NCBI GenBank assembly: GCA_948896235.1
Contig: CAQUUC010000004.1
Span: 62,001-126,000 of the forward strand
DNA: 64,000 nt
Origin: an uncultured Clostridia bacterium
GTDB taxonomy: Bacteria > Bacillota > Clostridia > TANB77 > CAG-508
Reading direction: 5' to 3'
A model generated the notes under the pieces. That model did not search any database. It had not been told where the DNA came from and worked only from the letters and a program-made list of their open reading frames with translations. The translations under genes were made by a program, and so were the position numbers. This document shows positions 10,201-20,455 of this stretch, one piece after another (positions within the stretch are counted from its first letter, which is position 1; each line of letters begins with the position of its first letter).

Positions 10201-12136
10201 AAGTTCATTAAAGAATGAAACAGAAAAGAAAGTAGAAGTAAAAGCAATTGCTAAGGTGAAAAATTATGATGCAGAATTTACATCACAAACTGTAAATAAT
10301 ACAATTATACAAGGTTACTTGAAAACAGAATTTAAAATGCAACCTTCATATATAGATAAAAAAGAAGGAGAAGAGTTCGATTATATACTAACAATAACAA
10401 ATGTAAACGATACTGAGAAAAAAGATGTAGTAATTACAGATACTTTACCAGAAGGAATATCATTTATAAAAGCAACACAAAATGGAGTATATAACAAGGA
10501 CACAAATACAGTGACATGGAATTTAGGAAATATGGCAGGGAAAGCAAGCCAAACTATTGTATTAAGAGTAAAAATAAATGAATTACAACAAGGACAAAGT
10601 TTAAGAGAAGTAACAAATTCTATGAATATAAAAACAAGTGAAAAAGAATTGAAAACAAGTGAAATAGCATTTAAGATATTAAAACCAATACTTACAATTA
10701 AACAAAGTACATCTACTAATCAAAAAGTTGTTATAGGAGATACAATAGAATATAATATTACCTTAAAAAATTTAGGGGAAATAGATGTACACAATGTAAC
10801 AATAAAAGACTATTTACCAGATGGATTAAAATATAAAGGAGCAACATATATAGTAGACGGAAAAACATACGAATCATGGATTGGAAATATTGATGCAACA
10901 ATTAATATTGATACAATAAAATCTAAAGAAACAGTAGATATAACTATAAGAGCTTTAGTAGATGATGTTGAAGAAAATAAAACAGAAAGAAAAATAACAA
11001 ATACAGTAATATTAATGGCAGATGGTATGGCAGATACAGTATCAAATGAAGTATCACATATTATAGTAGAAAAAGCAGTTACAGATGATCCATCAGTAGA
11101 AGAGCCAGTAACAGGAACCTACAAGATATCTGGAAAAGTATGGCTAGATTCTAATAGAGATGGAAAAAGAGATGAGGATGAAACATCATTTGAAAATATT
11201 AAAGTAATGTTAGTTGATTCTAATACAGGAAAAATAGTAAAAGATTCAGTAACTGGACTAAACAAAGAACAAAATACAAATGGAGATGGAATTTACACTT
11301 TTTCTAACTTAAAACCAGGAAAATATTTAGTAGTATTTTTCTATGATACAGAAAACTATATAGTAACAAAATATAAAGCAGATGGAGTAATAGACAGTAA
11401 AAACTCAGATGCAATATCTATGAATGTCACTCTAAATGGAAAAACTAGTAAAGCAGCAGTAGCAAATAGTATAGAAATACAAAATAGTGATGTTACAAAT
11501 ATAGATATGGGACTAATCACACAAGCAAAATTTGACTTAAAATTAGATAAAACAGTATCTAAAATAATAGTAAACAATTCTAATGGAGCAAAAGAGTATA
11601 ATTATAAAGATGCAAAATTTGCAAAAGTAGATATAAAAGATAAACTTGTTAATGAAACTACAATAATTGTAGAATACAAAATTAAAGTAACAAACGAAGG
11701 TGAAGTAGCAGGATATGCTAAAAAAATTGTAGATTATATACCAAATGATATGACATTTAAATCAGAGCTAAATGAAGAATGGTATATAGGAGAAAGTGGA
11801 AATGCTTATAATGCAAGCTTGGCAAATACATTAATAAATCCAGGAGAAACCAAAGAAGTTACCTTAGTATTAACTAAGAAAATGACAGATGACAATACAG
11901 GAACAATTAATAATGTAGCAGAAATATATGAAGCTTCAAACGATTATGGCTTAAAAGATGTAGATTCTATAGAAGCGAACAAAGTACAAGGAGAAGATGA
12001 CTACTCACTTGCGGATGTTGTTATTGGTGTAAAAACTGGTGAAGTATATGCGTATGTTGTAATAACACTAATTTCAATAACAATTTTAGGAATTGGAATA
12101 TATTTTATAAACAAAAAAGTTTTAAGGAAAATGTAA
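7202..12136 (+). CDS. Giant secreted surface protein with DUF11 repeats and SdrD-type B domain
   Basis: 1644 residues. A signal peptide (about 1-37, ending near YATNSYATG) is followed by long beta-rich Thr/Asn/Lys-rich sequence. At least three DUF11-like repeats start near residues 903, 1040 and 1160, each with a YTISVKNTG or YILTITN type core and a PEG(I/T) turn. An SdrD B-like domain (about 1306-1380) carries ISGKVWLDSNRDGKRDEDE, a calcium-loop-like signature, and another conserved-repeat region spans about 1443-1530. The C-terminus has VKTGE, a transmembrane helix (about 1618-1638) and a KK/R tail, an arrangement like a non-canonical cell-wall sorting signal. No CGG shift site occurs despite its length. 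It is cotranscribed with the next gene, 16 nt downstream. Probably an adhesin or stalk protein. Confidence 0.8.
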   Translation: MNQKLLSKILATMLAVVLTFTNFVLLGVYATNSYATGDSLENQKIVSNNENVKFDAYFKDEKGNKIHTQTKDIDEHVRLFLEIQVDKGYLKDSKITMLGQDGKETNFRIASKDQTLDMVESIDADNNKISLKQINSGTNVILQIPIASTYSELFDLSNFSKINNITLTGSYIDNSGKQTGIEKTISIRNEWGKEAKAILEQETKTYIPYEIREQTGTILQTILRTGIEKNSLPVKQTKITVKVPEINGVKPEEVIVTANNTYATNNQGADKFSKDNWSYDKETGTISIEVKNEPTDNKVAWKKNVTDEYVITYIFKEMVEEIQAEQKADVEIESYNNVTEKVTVNNTLAIKENENKGNIVTTKITSNDKLSKGYLYSNSQNKIEYFENVKLDIGYTKLIDKITVKNTADNYINSKEEENPTTVNNKNYAYYKTTTINKENFERILGKDGYIKIIGKDGERLATFTKDTRVDEAGNYTYNYVSEINEIEIETSKPINEGTLEINHIKSLKGITDYSKKQIEDFQKLQLKTVTIVEYTDIIIERYGKTRNIELTKPATKIEASVNKTDLSTIVKNENVEFRVALKTNDISCDLYKNPSLDIVLPSYITKVDIKDVDLLFDNELKIKEYSQYVNGNGNIVIKVTLQGEQTSYSENEVSKGANLVINTDILVKQLSPTKQDVVKVYITNQNATSYENTENSRGYVEMPLKAVAPTGIVTTNTINSGNEIVTVSNGGEAFVKLDAKSASKQATVSANIINNYENKINNIRILGTLPKAGNVDPATRKDLESNFDTSIVEPIKLNNLKGKIYYSENPKATQDINNKENGWTQSIENISNAKVYLIDFENYEMQTGDMVSLEYKVQIPANLEYDKTACTNYVVYFDNVKEKETIKDKAIATKIGLTTGEGPHLEVAIRNDIGANKEVQEGQVITYTISVKNTGNTTVNNVTVTGNIPEGTIYTYYDGIPNTEDIVTREYDSKKKEYTKNLERLQPGEVKTVVYQVEASSLKNETEKKVEVKAIAKVKNYDAEFTSQTVNNTIIQGYLKTEFKMQPSYIDKKEGEEFDYILTITNVNDTEKKDVVITDTLPEGISFIKATQNGVYNKDTNTVTWNLGNMAGKASQTIVLRVKINELQQGQSLREVTNSMNIKTSEKELKTSEIAFKILKPILTIKQSTSTNQKVVIGDTIEYNITLKNLGEIDVHNVTIKDYLPDGLKYKGATYIVDGKTYESWIGNIDATINIDTIKSKETVDITIRALVDDVEENKTERKITNTVILMADGMADTVSNEVSHIIVEKAVTDDPSVEEPVTGTYKISGKVWLDSNRDGKRDEDETSFENIKVMLVDSNTGKIVKDSVTGLNKEQNTNGDGIYTFSNLKPGKYLVVFFYDTENYIVTKYKADGVIDSKNSDAISMNVTLNGKTSKAAVANSIEIQNSDVTNIDMGLITQAKFDLKLDKTVSKIIVNNSNGAKEYNYKDAKFAKVDIKDKLVNETTIIVEYKIKVTNEGEVAGYAKKIVDYIPNDMTFKSELNEEWYIGESGNAYNASLANTLINPGETKEVTLVLTKKMTDDNTGTINNVAEIYEASNDYGLKDVDSIEANKVQGEDDYSLADVVIGVKTGEVYAYVVITLISITILGIGIYFINKKVLRKM

Positions 12137-12152
12137 GGAAGGAGGTAGTGAA

Positions 12153-15100
12153 ATGGAAAGTATAAAAAAATATAAAAAAATATTATTAGTATTGATATTT
12201 ATATTATTGATATCAATATCAATGAAAGTTCAAGGATATGAATTTACAGCTAAAAATACTGCTAGAGGAACATTTAAGCCATATGCAGCAGATCCTGCTG
12301 GAAGTTGGACTTTTTATTGTGCGCAACATCATAACCCATATAGAGCAGATTTACCTGCTGGATATGATGAAGGTGCAACCTATGGTGAATGGTGTGAAAT
12401 ATGTGGAGAAGATACGGCTAGTAAACCAACAGGGTTTGATACTGAAAAATATTCTATGAAGTATAATTGGACCTCAACTATAGACGAAAGATATTATCAA
12501 GACGCTGCATATGTTATAGCAACTGCATATGAAGAAGGAAAGATAACAGATCAATCTACACAATATTCATTATGGAATACAGCTGTAAATACTGGTAAAG
12601 CTGATGATAATAAAGGGGTATATGGAAGAGAAGCAGTAGCATATAAAAATTTTTACAATGACATACATGTAGATAAAACTGATATATATAGTTCAAAAAT
12701 TTATGATAAAACAACAATAAATGATGTTACTGTAGAGGTAGACCAAAACTCGAAAACATATATTGTAGGACCATTTACTATAGAATATCCAAATGGAGAC
12801 TATGTTGAAGAAGGTACTTCTAGACAACAAAAATGGAGTTATATTACAAATATTGAATTATTAAATCAAGATGGTAATGCAATTGGAAATGTGTTAAATA
12901 ATACAATAGATATAATAGATGATTCAGGAAATGAACTAAGAGATACACTACATAATAATAATTTCCCAAATAGTAATGTACCATTTTATGTTAGATTTTC
13001 TTCTACTTTAGGAGATATTAATCAGATGCGTTTAAGAGTTAATTTTCAATATTTAGAATCTTGCACAGCAACATTACAACAATATGATGGAGCAATGTAT
13101 AGATGGGTTTGGAATGAAGTAGATAGTGGAAAAAGATGTGCATGGGGACATCCAACAAAAACATGGAAACTGTCTGTAACCAATGCTGGTACTCCACAAA
13201 GATTAGTTGCATGGCAGTATATTGAAAATAATATAAGAGCTAATGGAAGAGCTAGTAAAAATATTAAATATGCAAGCTTAATAGTAGCACCTCAAGGGAT
13301 TGACTTAACAATGAAAATAAGTGGACAAGTATTTTTAGATAGAGATAATGGAAAAGTTAATACAGGAAACAACATAATGGATGGAAAAAATGAAGTATTA
13401 CCAGGGGTTGAAGTTGTTCTATATGATGCTACTACAAATCAAGTAGTAACAAAAACAAATAGAACATCACAATATCATATACATAATAGTACATGTTATG
13501 AATTAAAACCATCAACTATTCTTGTTACAAATCCAGATCATCCATATCATATAGGAAATTGTGATGAAGGAGGACCTGGAACATGTTTTGAAACTCCAGC
13601 AAAACATGTGCATTCTGGAAGTCCAGAACCTGTAGCAATAGGAACGCATAGCCATACAGATGCATGCTATAGCGAAGGACATACACATAATGATTTATGT
13701 TATGAAAAAAGAACTTATGGACAAGCACAGGATGGCTGTACCAGTGGGGATTATGGTTGGCAAAACGGTGTAAAATGTCCACATGGATATACCTATGGTA
13801 AACATGAAACTAAAACATTGATATGTGGTAAAAATGAAACATCAAAAGAACTAACTTGTGGATATGAAGAAGGAGAAATGATGTATTCTGGTAGTGGTTG
13901 CTATACTAAACCAGTTTATCATACGCACAAAGATACATGTTATACTGGCGGAGGAGAATGCGGAGGTAAAATTAGTGAATCTGAACCTTATCACTCAGGT
14001 TGTTTTGATAATGATGGAGATGGATTGTGCGATAGAGGTGGGCAAGCATGTGCAAATGCAGGAAATCCAGGTCACTGGGATACAACAAAAACTTGTAGCA
14101 AGTGTAGTAATCCAGTCGGCAATGCAGGCGAATCATGCAGAAATACATCTGGAACACCTACTCTAACTTGTGGATTTAATGAAGGACAAGTTGAACGTTT
14201 TGACTTAAACTGTGGGTTTAGTGGTAGTGAAACATTTGGCTGGGAATTATCATGTACTATACCAACATTAATAGGAAAAACTACTAATCAAAAGGTATTA
14301 ACATGTGGTCAATCAGGAACAATAACAGGAAATACTTCTAAAACATTAGTAAATCCAGTAATTACAAATGATAATGGATATTACGAATTTGCAGGATTAG
14401 ATGCTATGAAGAAATACTATGTAAAATTTGTATACAATGGAATGCTTTATACAAATGTATTATACAATTCAAATAATGCAGATAACGTATCTAAAGCAGA
14501 CGAAACTTCAAGATATGATTATAGAACACCTTTCAACAATAAATTTGCTGAAATAGGTTCATATCCATCAAATTATACAATAGTAAAAAAGATATTTGAT
14601 AATGAACATTTTAAAGATGGTAAAAATAAAGTATATTTACAAGAAGATATTGCAGATATATTTAAAAGAATATCAGAAAAAATGGTAAATACACATACAG
14701 GTGATTGCACAGCTGCAGCTCAAGCAGTATATCACGATTTAGAAGGAAGCTATACTAGCCAAGAAGAAAAAGTAGAATTACAAAGAAAGATACAATTTGC
14801 AGTAGATTGTAGAATTGAATCTCAGACAGTACGAAACTATCCATTGATAGAGCAATTTACAATAAGTACAGTGGGCAAAAAAATAGGTAATGTATTTTAC
14901 CCACCAATATACTCAGGAACATACAATCAGCTACATGTAAACTTAGGTACTAAGGCAAGAACAACCTTTGATATGACACTATATAAAGATGTATTAAAAG
15001 CAGAAGTAAGTATAAACGGAAAAACTGAAACTTATAATTATGATTCAAGAAAATCAAGTTCAACATTTAAGTTTGGTGTAAGCGAAGAAGATTATTTAAA

Positions 15101-17543
15101 TGGATTAAGAGGAATGTACCAAAACGGAATTGATTATAAAAATCCTCTAGTAACAAGTGGAATAGAAACAGACAATTATGATTTGAATATGAGAACAGAA
15201 GAAGTCGCTAATGGTCAAAATACATCTTACAATTCAGGAGTAACAGGTAAAGTAGATGGAAATTATCAAGTAAATGACAACTATAATTTAGCTGAAGCAG
15301 ATAGATTAAAAATAAAAGTAACATATAAAATTGCAATTAGAAATGAATCTTCTGTAACAGGAGCTATTACAGAACTTGTAGACTATTATGATACAAATTA
15401 TAAATTTGTAGAGGCATATGTAGGAGATGTAAATGGAAATAAAACAGGTGATGTAACAAAATATGATAATTCAATGTATGCAAACTCAGAATATAAATCT
15501 ACAAAAAATGCATATACTACAATTTATTTAAGACCAAATGTAGAACAAAGATTAGATAATGCACAAGAACAATATATATACGTTGTATTAGAATTAATTG
15601 GACCATCTGGAGATGCTGGAACATTATTAACAAATAAATTATTAAATGATAATTCAACATTAAATACAATGAACTTAGTAGAAATAAATGGATATAAAAC
15701 CTACAATTCTAAAACAGACAGTACTACACCAGGATTAATAGATAAAGATTCAAATCCAGGAAACTTAAACATTAGTAATATAGATGCTCTAACACAAGAC
15801 AATATTATAAAATATCCAAATATAAGAGCAATGTATGAAGATGATACAAACCGTGCACCAGTACTTATTTACAAAACTACAAACTCAAAAACAATTGAAG
15901 GAACAGTATTTGAAGACTCAACTGGAAAAACTAATGTAGTAACAGGCGCCGAAAGAAGCGGAAATGGAAAATTAGACTCAGGTGAAACTGGTATACGTGG
16001 TGTAATAGTAGAGTTGATTGAAATTAAAAATAACGAAATGATAGTAAGAGCTACAACAAAAACAAATCAAAATGGTTGGTATGGATTTACAGGATTTATT
16101 CCAGGAGACTATGTAATAAGATATACATATGGAGCAGATAATGATACAGCACTTTCAAATTCATCAGTATTTGAAAAAGGATTAAATGATAAATCATACA
16201 ACGGTCAAGACTATCAAGCTACTACATACACTGTAAAAGGAGATACTGCTCAAGTTAACCCTAAAACAGATTCTAATTTAATTAAAAGATATACAGACAA
16301 TCATAATGCAAAAAATAGTGAAGAATCAACAGTTCAAGTAACAAGTACTATGACAATTGATAAACACAATAATTACTGGTATACAGTAGCAGATGCTAAA
16401 TCTGATGCAAAAGATTATGCATATAGAGTAAATCAAATAATTGATTATTCTAAGAAAGAATATGGAAGAGAAATTACAAACCATAAAGCAGAAGTATTTA
16501 ATGCATATGTTAAACCACAACCAGATCATATTAATAATGCTGATGCAAATAAAAAACTTGTAAATGAGTTAGAAAGAAGAACATATCGTTATGCATATAC
16601 ACCTGTAATCGAAGTTGAAGTAGAGTATGCTAAAAAAGATACAACAGGCAACAAAGAGGAAAGTCACAAAATAATGGGAGTAGACTTTGGAATTGTTGAA
16701 AGACCAAAATCTGAATTAACGATAGACCAAGATGTAAAACACATTAAAGTAACATTAGCAGATGGAAGAGTTCTATTTGATACAGAAACAGGGACAGACA
16801 ACTTACAATGGATTGCAAAAGGAGATATCAATAAATACGACAAAAATGAATTAGTTAATGTTATTATGGATGAAGAATTAATTAATGGTGCAACTATTGA
16901 AATAACATATAACATAACAGTAAGAAACAACAGTGAAGTAGGTACAGAAACAACACGTGCAAAAACTATTTTAAACTATGTAGCAAACAATTTAAATTAT
17001 GACCAAGCAGATAATGGAAACTTATGGAAGGTTGTATCAAAAGATAGCGTACAAAATGATAAAAACTCAACACTTGTAAACAATACAATAGTAGACTTAA
17101 GTACACAAAGTGTAATATTACAAGCAACTGAGGAAAATCCACTTGCAAATACAAACTTAAAACCAGGACAACAAGTAACTACAGAACTTAAATTGAAGAA
17201 AGTATTATCAACGGAAAGTTCAACTGATGATTTAACTTATACAAACATGTCAGAAATAGTAGAAATAGATAATACAATTGGTAGATATGATCACCAAGCA
17301 ACACCAGGAAATCAAAAACTAGAATTACAACCTAGAGAACACGATACATCTGGAGCAAGTAAATATACATCATTTGATAGTACAAACCAACCAGATACAA
17401 AATATCCACCAGATGGAGTAATTATAGTAACACCACCAACAGGATCAAACTACATCTATTATGTAATAGGAATAACTGGGGCATTAATATTAGCGGTAGG
17501 AATATTCTTAATCAAAAAGTTTGTAATAGACAAGAGAAAATAA
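12153..17543 (+). CDS. Giant surface adhesin with predicted thioester domain and Cys/His-rich insert
   Basis: 1796 residues with a signal peptide (about 1-28). The next region has the two hallmarks of bacterial thioester domains: FYC with Cys56, and QxxLW with Gln137 and Trp141 after an AYVIATAYEEGKI helix. These predict a Cys56-Gln137 thioester able to bind host surfaces covalently. A Cna-B/SdrD-B domain begins near 385 (ISGQVFLDRDNG) and is interrupted at about 438-728 by a segment with about 22 Cys and four HxHxxxCY motifs. The domain resumes at NDNGYYEFAGL. A second B-type domain lies near 1248-1340. The end has a TPPTGSN sorting-like motif, a transmembrane helix and KKFVIDKRK. The ribosome-binding site is GGAAGGAGG. 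Cell-wall anchoring by a sortase is inferred; none lies in the window. Confidence 0.8.
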   Translation: MESIKKYKKILLVLIFILLISISMKVQGYEFTAKNTARGTFKPYAADPAGSWTFYCAQHHNPYRADLPAGYDEGATYGEWCEICGEDTASKPTGFDTEKYSMKYNWTSTIDERYYQDAAYVIATAYEEGKITDQSTQYSLWNTAVNTGKADDNKGVYGREAVAYKNFYNDIHVDKTDIYSSKIYDKTTINDVTVEVDQNSKTYIVGPFTIEYPNGDYVEEGTSRQQKWSYITNIELLNQDGNAIGNVLNNTIDIIDDSGNELRDTLHNNNFPNSNVPFYVRFSSTLGDINQMRLRVNFQYLESCTATLQQYDGAMYRWVWNEVDSGKRCAWGHPTKTWKLSVTNAGTPQRLVAWQYIENNIRANGRASKNIKYASLIVAPQGIDLTMKISGQVFLDRDNGKVNTGNNIMDGKNEVLPGVEVVLYDATTNQVVTKTNRTSQYHIHNSTCYELKPSTILVTNPDHPYHIGNCDEGGPGTCFETPAKHVHSGSPEPVAIGTHSHTDACYSEGHTHNDLCYEKRTYGQAQDGCTSGDYGWQNGVKCPHGYTYGKHETKTLICGKNETSKELTCGYEEGEMMYSGSGCYTKPVYHTHKDTCYTGGGECGGKISESEPYHSGCFDNDGDGLCDRGGQACANAGNPGHWDTTKTCSKCSNPVGNAGESCRNTSGTPTLTCGFNEGQVERFDLNCGFSGSETFGWELSCTIPTLIGKTTNQKVLTCGQSGTITGNTSKTLVNPVITNDNGYYEFAGLDAMKKYYVKFVYNGMLYTNVLYNSNNADNVSKADETSRYDYRTPFNNKFAEIGSYPSNYTIVKKIFDNEHFKDGKNKVYLQEDIADIFKRISEKMVNTHTGDCTAAAQAVYHDLEGSYTSQEEKVELQRKIQFAVDCRIESQTVRNYPLIEQFTISTVGKKIGNVFYPPIYSGTYNQLHVNLGTKARTTFDMTLYKDVLKAEVSINGKTETYNYDSRKSSSTFKFGVSEEDYLNGLRGMYQNGIDYKNPLVTSGIETDNYDLNMRTEEVANGQNTSYNSGVTGKVDGNYQVNDNYNLAEADRLKIKVTYKIAIRNESSVTGAITELVDYYDTNYKFVEAYVGDVNGNKTGDVTKYDNSMYANSEYKSTKNAYTTIYLRPNVEQRLDNAQEQYIYVVLELIGPSGDAGTLLTNKLLNDNSTLNTMNLVEINGYKTYNSKTDSTTPGLIDKDSNPGNLNISNIDALTQDNIIKYPNIRAMYEDDTNRAPVLIYKTTNSKTIEGTVFEDSTGKTNVVTGAERSGNGKLDSGETGIRGVIVELIEIKNNEMIVRATTKTNQNGWYGFTGFIPGDYVIRYTYGADNDTALSNSSVFEKGLNDKSYNGQDYQATTYTVKGDTAQVNPKTDSNLIKRYTDNHNAKNSEESTVQVTSTMTIDKHNNYWYTVADAKSDAKDYAYRVNQIIDYSKKEYGREITNHKAEVFNAYVKPQPDHINNADANKKLVNELERRTYRYAYTPVIEVEVEYAKKDTTGNKEESHKIMGVDFGIVERPKSELTIDQDVKHIKVTLADGRVLFDTETGTDNLQWIAKGDINKYDKNELVNVIMDEELINGATIEITYNITVRNNSEVGTETTRAKTILNYVANNLNYDQADNGNLWKVVSKDSVQNDKNSTLVNNTIVDLSTQSVILQATEENPLANTNLKPGQQVTTELKLKKVLSTESSTDDLTYTNMSEIVEIDNTIGRYDHQATPGNQKLELQPREHDTSGASKYTSFDSTNQPDTKYPPDGVIIVTPPTGSNYIYYVIGITGALILAVGIFLIKKFVIDKRK

Positions 17544-17552
17544 AATAAAAAG

Positions 17553-17579
17553 GACGATTTTTAAAAATCGTCTTTTTTA
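17553..17579 (+). terminator. Intrinsic terminator after the surface-protein operon
   Basis: A perfect inverted repeat GACGATTTTT/AAAAATCGTC is followed by a run of six T and more T-rich sequence. Confidence 0.85.
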
Positions 17580-17639
17580 TTTTATTGCTATTATATTGTT
17601 ATTCTTTAACTTTAATTTTTAGAATATAAGCAAAAAGCA

Positions 17640-17668
17640 TTGAAAAAAAAGCCAAAATATTATAAAAT
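17640..17668 (+). promoter_or_regulatory. Candidate sigma-A promoter of spoIIE
   Basis: TTGAAA (17640-17645), 17-nt spacer, TAAAAT (17663-17668), about 160 nt upstream of the spoIIE start. I see no convincing Spo0A box in the leader. The leader holds one copy of an AGATTAGAATAA-type element (near 17790) also found before tatD. Confidence 0.45.
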
Positions 17669-17829
17669 ACTTCATATAAATAAGTTACCTACAGAAGAAA
17701 AAGTCATAAAAGAAAGAGATATGTAAAAACAAGAAGAAAACTTTTTTAAATAAATTACTAAATATGACAAACAATTTAAAAACATAAGATTAGAATAAGA
17801 TATATTTAAAAAAGTGAGAGGTGGTAACA

Positions 17830-20336
17830 ATGTTTCAAAATCTTCGGAGGACAAGTTGAGGTCCAAGAGGAATTTAATGATAATTATGAAAAAAATTATA
17901 AAATAAAAATATTCTTAAAGGATTCATTTACAATTCAAAAAATAGTATTATACATACTTAGTTTTATGCTATCTACCATATCAGGTATAAGTGGTATTGC
18001 GCCATTTGGAATTTCAATATTTGCAGCAGTACTATCCAACAAAATACCAGCGTTAATTGTATATATATTAACAATAATAGGAACTTTTGTTGGATTAGGT
18101 AGCGCACAAGCTCTAACATATATATTAACATCCCTTGTTTTTGTTGTAATGACTCTAGTATTTAAACCAAGGGAAAGTGAAGAATACCAAAATGAAAAAT
18201 TAAAACTTCGGTAAGTATGTATTTATATCTACACTTTTAGTACAAGCTTCAAGTTTTATATTTAAAGATTTTATGGTATATGACCTATTAGTATCAATAG
18301 GTGTTGCAATATCATCATACATATTTTATAAAATATTTGCAAATTCAGTAATAGTAATAAATGAATTTGGAATAAAAAAAGCTTTCGCAATTGAAGAAGT
18401 AATAGGTGCTAGTATTTTACTTGCTATATCTGCTTCAAGCTTTAGAGAATTAAGTATATTTGGGTTTGAAATAAGAACAATATTAAGTATTTTAATAGTT
18501 TTAGTATTAGGCTGGAAAAACGGAGTATTAGTTGGTGGAACAACTGGTATTACAATAGGAACAATTTTAGGTCTAACCAATATGGAAATGCGGAAGTTTA
18601 GAGATAGCATCATATGCACTTTCACGGAATGATTGCGGGAATTTTTTCAAAACTTGGAAAAGTTGGGGTAATAGTAGGATTTATATTAGGAAATGGAATT
18701 CTTGCATATGTTGCAACAGGAAATATGCGGGGGAACAGTAATATACTTTAAAGAAATACTAATTGCATCATTAGGTTTATTGTTAGTACCAAATAATATT
18801 AGTATAGATATAGAAGAAATACTTGGAAAATCAAAATTATTACCTTCAGGACCTGTAAGTAGACTCGAAAATAATAAAGAAACAATATATAGATTAAATA
18901 ATGTATCTGAAACTATTTCTGAAATTGCTGATACATATAAAGAAGCTGCAGCAACAGTTGTTGAAGAAGATGAAATACAAGAAAACAAAAACTTAAAAAT
19001 ATTTATAGAAGAGCTACAAAACAATTTAGAGGGATTAGAAGAAAATATTTTATATGAAGATTTACAAAATGAGGAAAATGAAGAAATTTTAAAAGATATT
19101 TTTAACCTATTACTAGAATGTGGAAAAATTACAAGAAATGAATTATTAGAAATATTTGCAAATCATAATAACTATATAATAGGCTTTGATAATGTAGAAA
19201 TTAGTATGAAACTAGAAGAAGATATAAAATGTATTATGGATATTATAAATGAAACCTATAAAAAGCTTAAATTAAATTTAATTTATAAGCAAAAGATAGA
19301 TGAAAATAAACGTAATCTAGGAAATCAATTAGATGGTGTATCAAAAGTAATATCTTCACTTGCAGATAGTTTGGAAAAGAATATAGAAGATGAAACCAAA
19401 AAATTTATAGCCAAGAGAGAGGAAATAATACTACTGGCAAGAGAGAAAAATATAGATATACAAGATTTAAATATAAGACAAGAAAAAACAGGTAGATACA
19501 TAGTAAATGTATATGTAGATTCATGTATTGGACCGGAAGATAAAAGAGGATGTTCTGTTCAAGTTATGGAAAAAATACTTTCTAAAGTATTAGGAGAAAA
19601 AATAGTATTACAAAAAAGTAATTGTGGCTTCAAAAATGAAACAAATCTATGTGTAAATACATATGCATCGCTAGATAAATATATATTACAGCTTGGATTA
19701 TCTAAGAAAACAAAAGATGGTTCAAGTGTGTCAGGAGATTCCTGTTTAACATTAAAATTAGATGATGGAAAATATCTACTTGCAATAAGTGATGGAATGG
19801 GTACAGGACCAAAAGCAAGAGGGGCTAGCCAAATAGCAATAAAAATGTTACAAAGACTATTATCTAGCGGATTCGATAAGGATACATCAATAGAATTAAT
19901 AAATTCTACATTATCTCAAACTACTGAAGAAGATACCTTTGCAACTTTAGATATTGCAATACTTGACCTTTATGCAGGAAATATAGAATTTATAAAAAAT
20001 GGGGCATGTCCAACATATATAAAGGAAAATAATAAAAAAGTACAAATAATAAAAGCATTAACATTACCTGCAGGCATATTAGAAAACATTAATCTAGTAG
20101 TGTATGACAAAGATATAGAAGAAAATGATATATTATTAATGTGCTCAGATGGAATAATGGAATCAAATACAGAATATCAAAACAAAGAACTATGGCTAAG
20201 AGACATCTTAGAAAGTATAGAAACAGATAATGTTCAAAAGATTGCAGATATAATAACAAAAGAATCAATAGATAATGGCTACGGTATAGCAAAAGATGAT
20301 ATGACAATTATAGTAGCAAAATTTATAAAAAGATAA
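17830..20336 (+). CDS. spoIIE: Stage II sporulation protein E phosphatase, read through five CGG +1 shifts
   Basis: SpoIIE dephosphorylates SpoIIAA to release sigma-F in the forespore and takes part in asymmetric septation. The reconstructed protein is 833 residues (family about 820-830): ten-helix membrane domain, central regulatory region (about 300-580), and C-terminal PP2C domain with SGDSC, SDGMGTGPKA and CSDGIMES metal-site motifs. CGG triplets at 17845, 18209, 18591, 18625 and 18728 each require skipping one C. All lie in the N-terminal membrane half. Restored text includes YALSGMIAGIF, where family members have a conserved Gly. ATG 17830 has GAGAGGTGG upstream and is only five codons before the first shift. 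The PP2C half is uninterrupted. Confidence 0.92.
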
Positions 20337-20337
20337 T

Positions 20338-20366
20338 TTGACAAATTTGAATTATATGTGTATAAT
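20338..20366 (+). promoter_or_regulatory. Consensus promoter of putative antitoxin RNA
   Basis: TTGACA (20338-20343), 17-nt spacer, TATAAT (20361-20366), a perfect sigma-A match that starts at the spoIIE stop codon. The only thing it can transcribe before a terminator is a short non-coding RNA. Confidence 0.75.
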
Positions 20367-20372
20367 AAAATA

Positions 20373-20455
20373 GGAAATGAAAACCACAATTTGTGGTTGC
20401 CACATATATTGTAACAACACATCTGCTGGGCAAAGCAAGGATGTGTTGTTTTGTT
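20373..20455 (+). ncRNA. Putative type I antitoxin RNA, antisense to toxin mRNA 3' end
   Basis: A transcript of about 80 nt is predicted from the consensus promoter to the hairpin AACAACACAT/ATGTGTTGTT (20413-20450), which is followed by a T-rich stretch. It also contains a small AACCACAA hairpin (20382-20398). It carries no ORF and overlaps the 3' part of the reverse-strand mRNA for a hydrophobic peptide. Convergent 3' overlap is the arrangement of txpA/RatA and bsrG/SR4 of Bacillus. The antitoxin role is inferred from layout. Confidence 0.6.
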
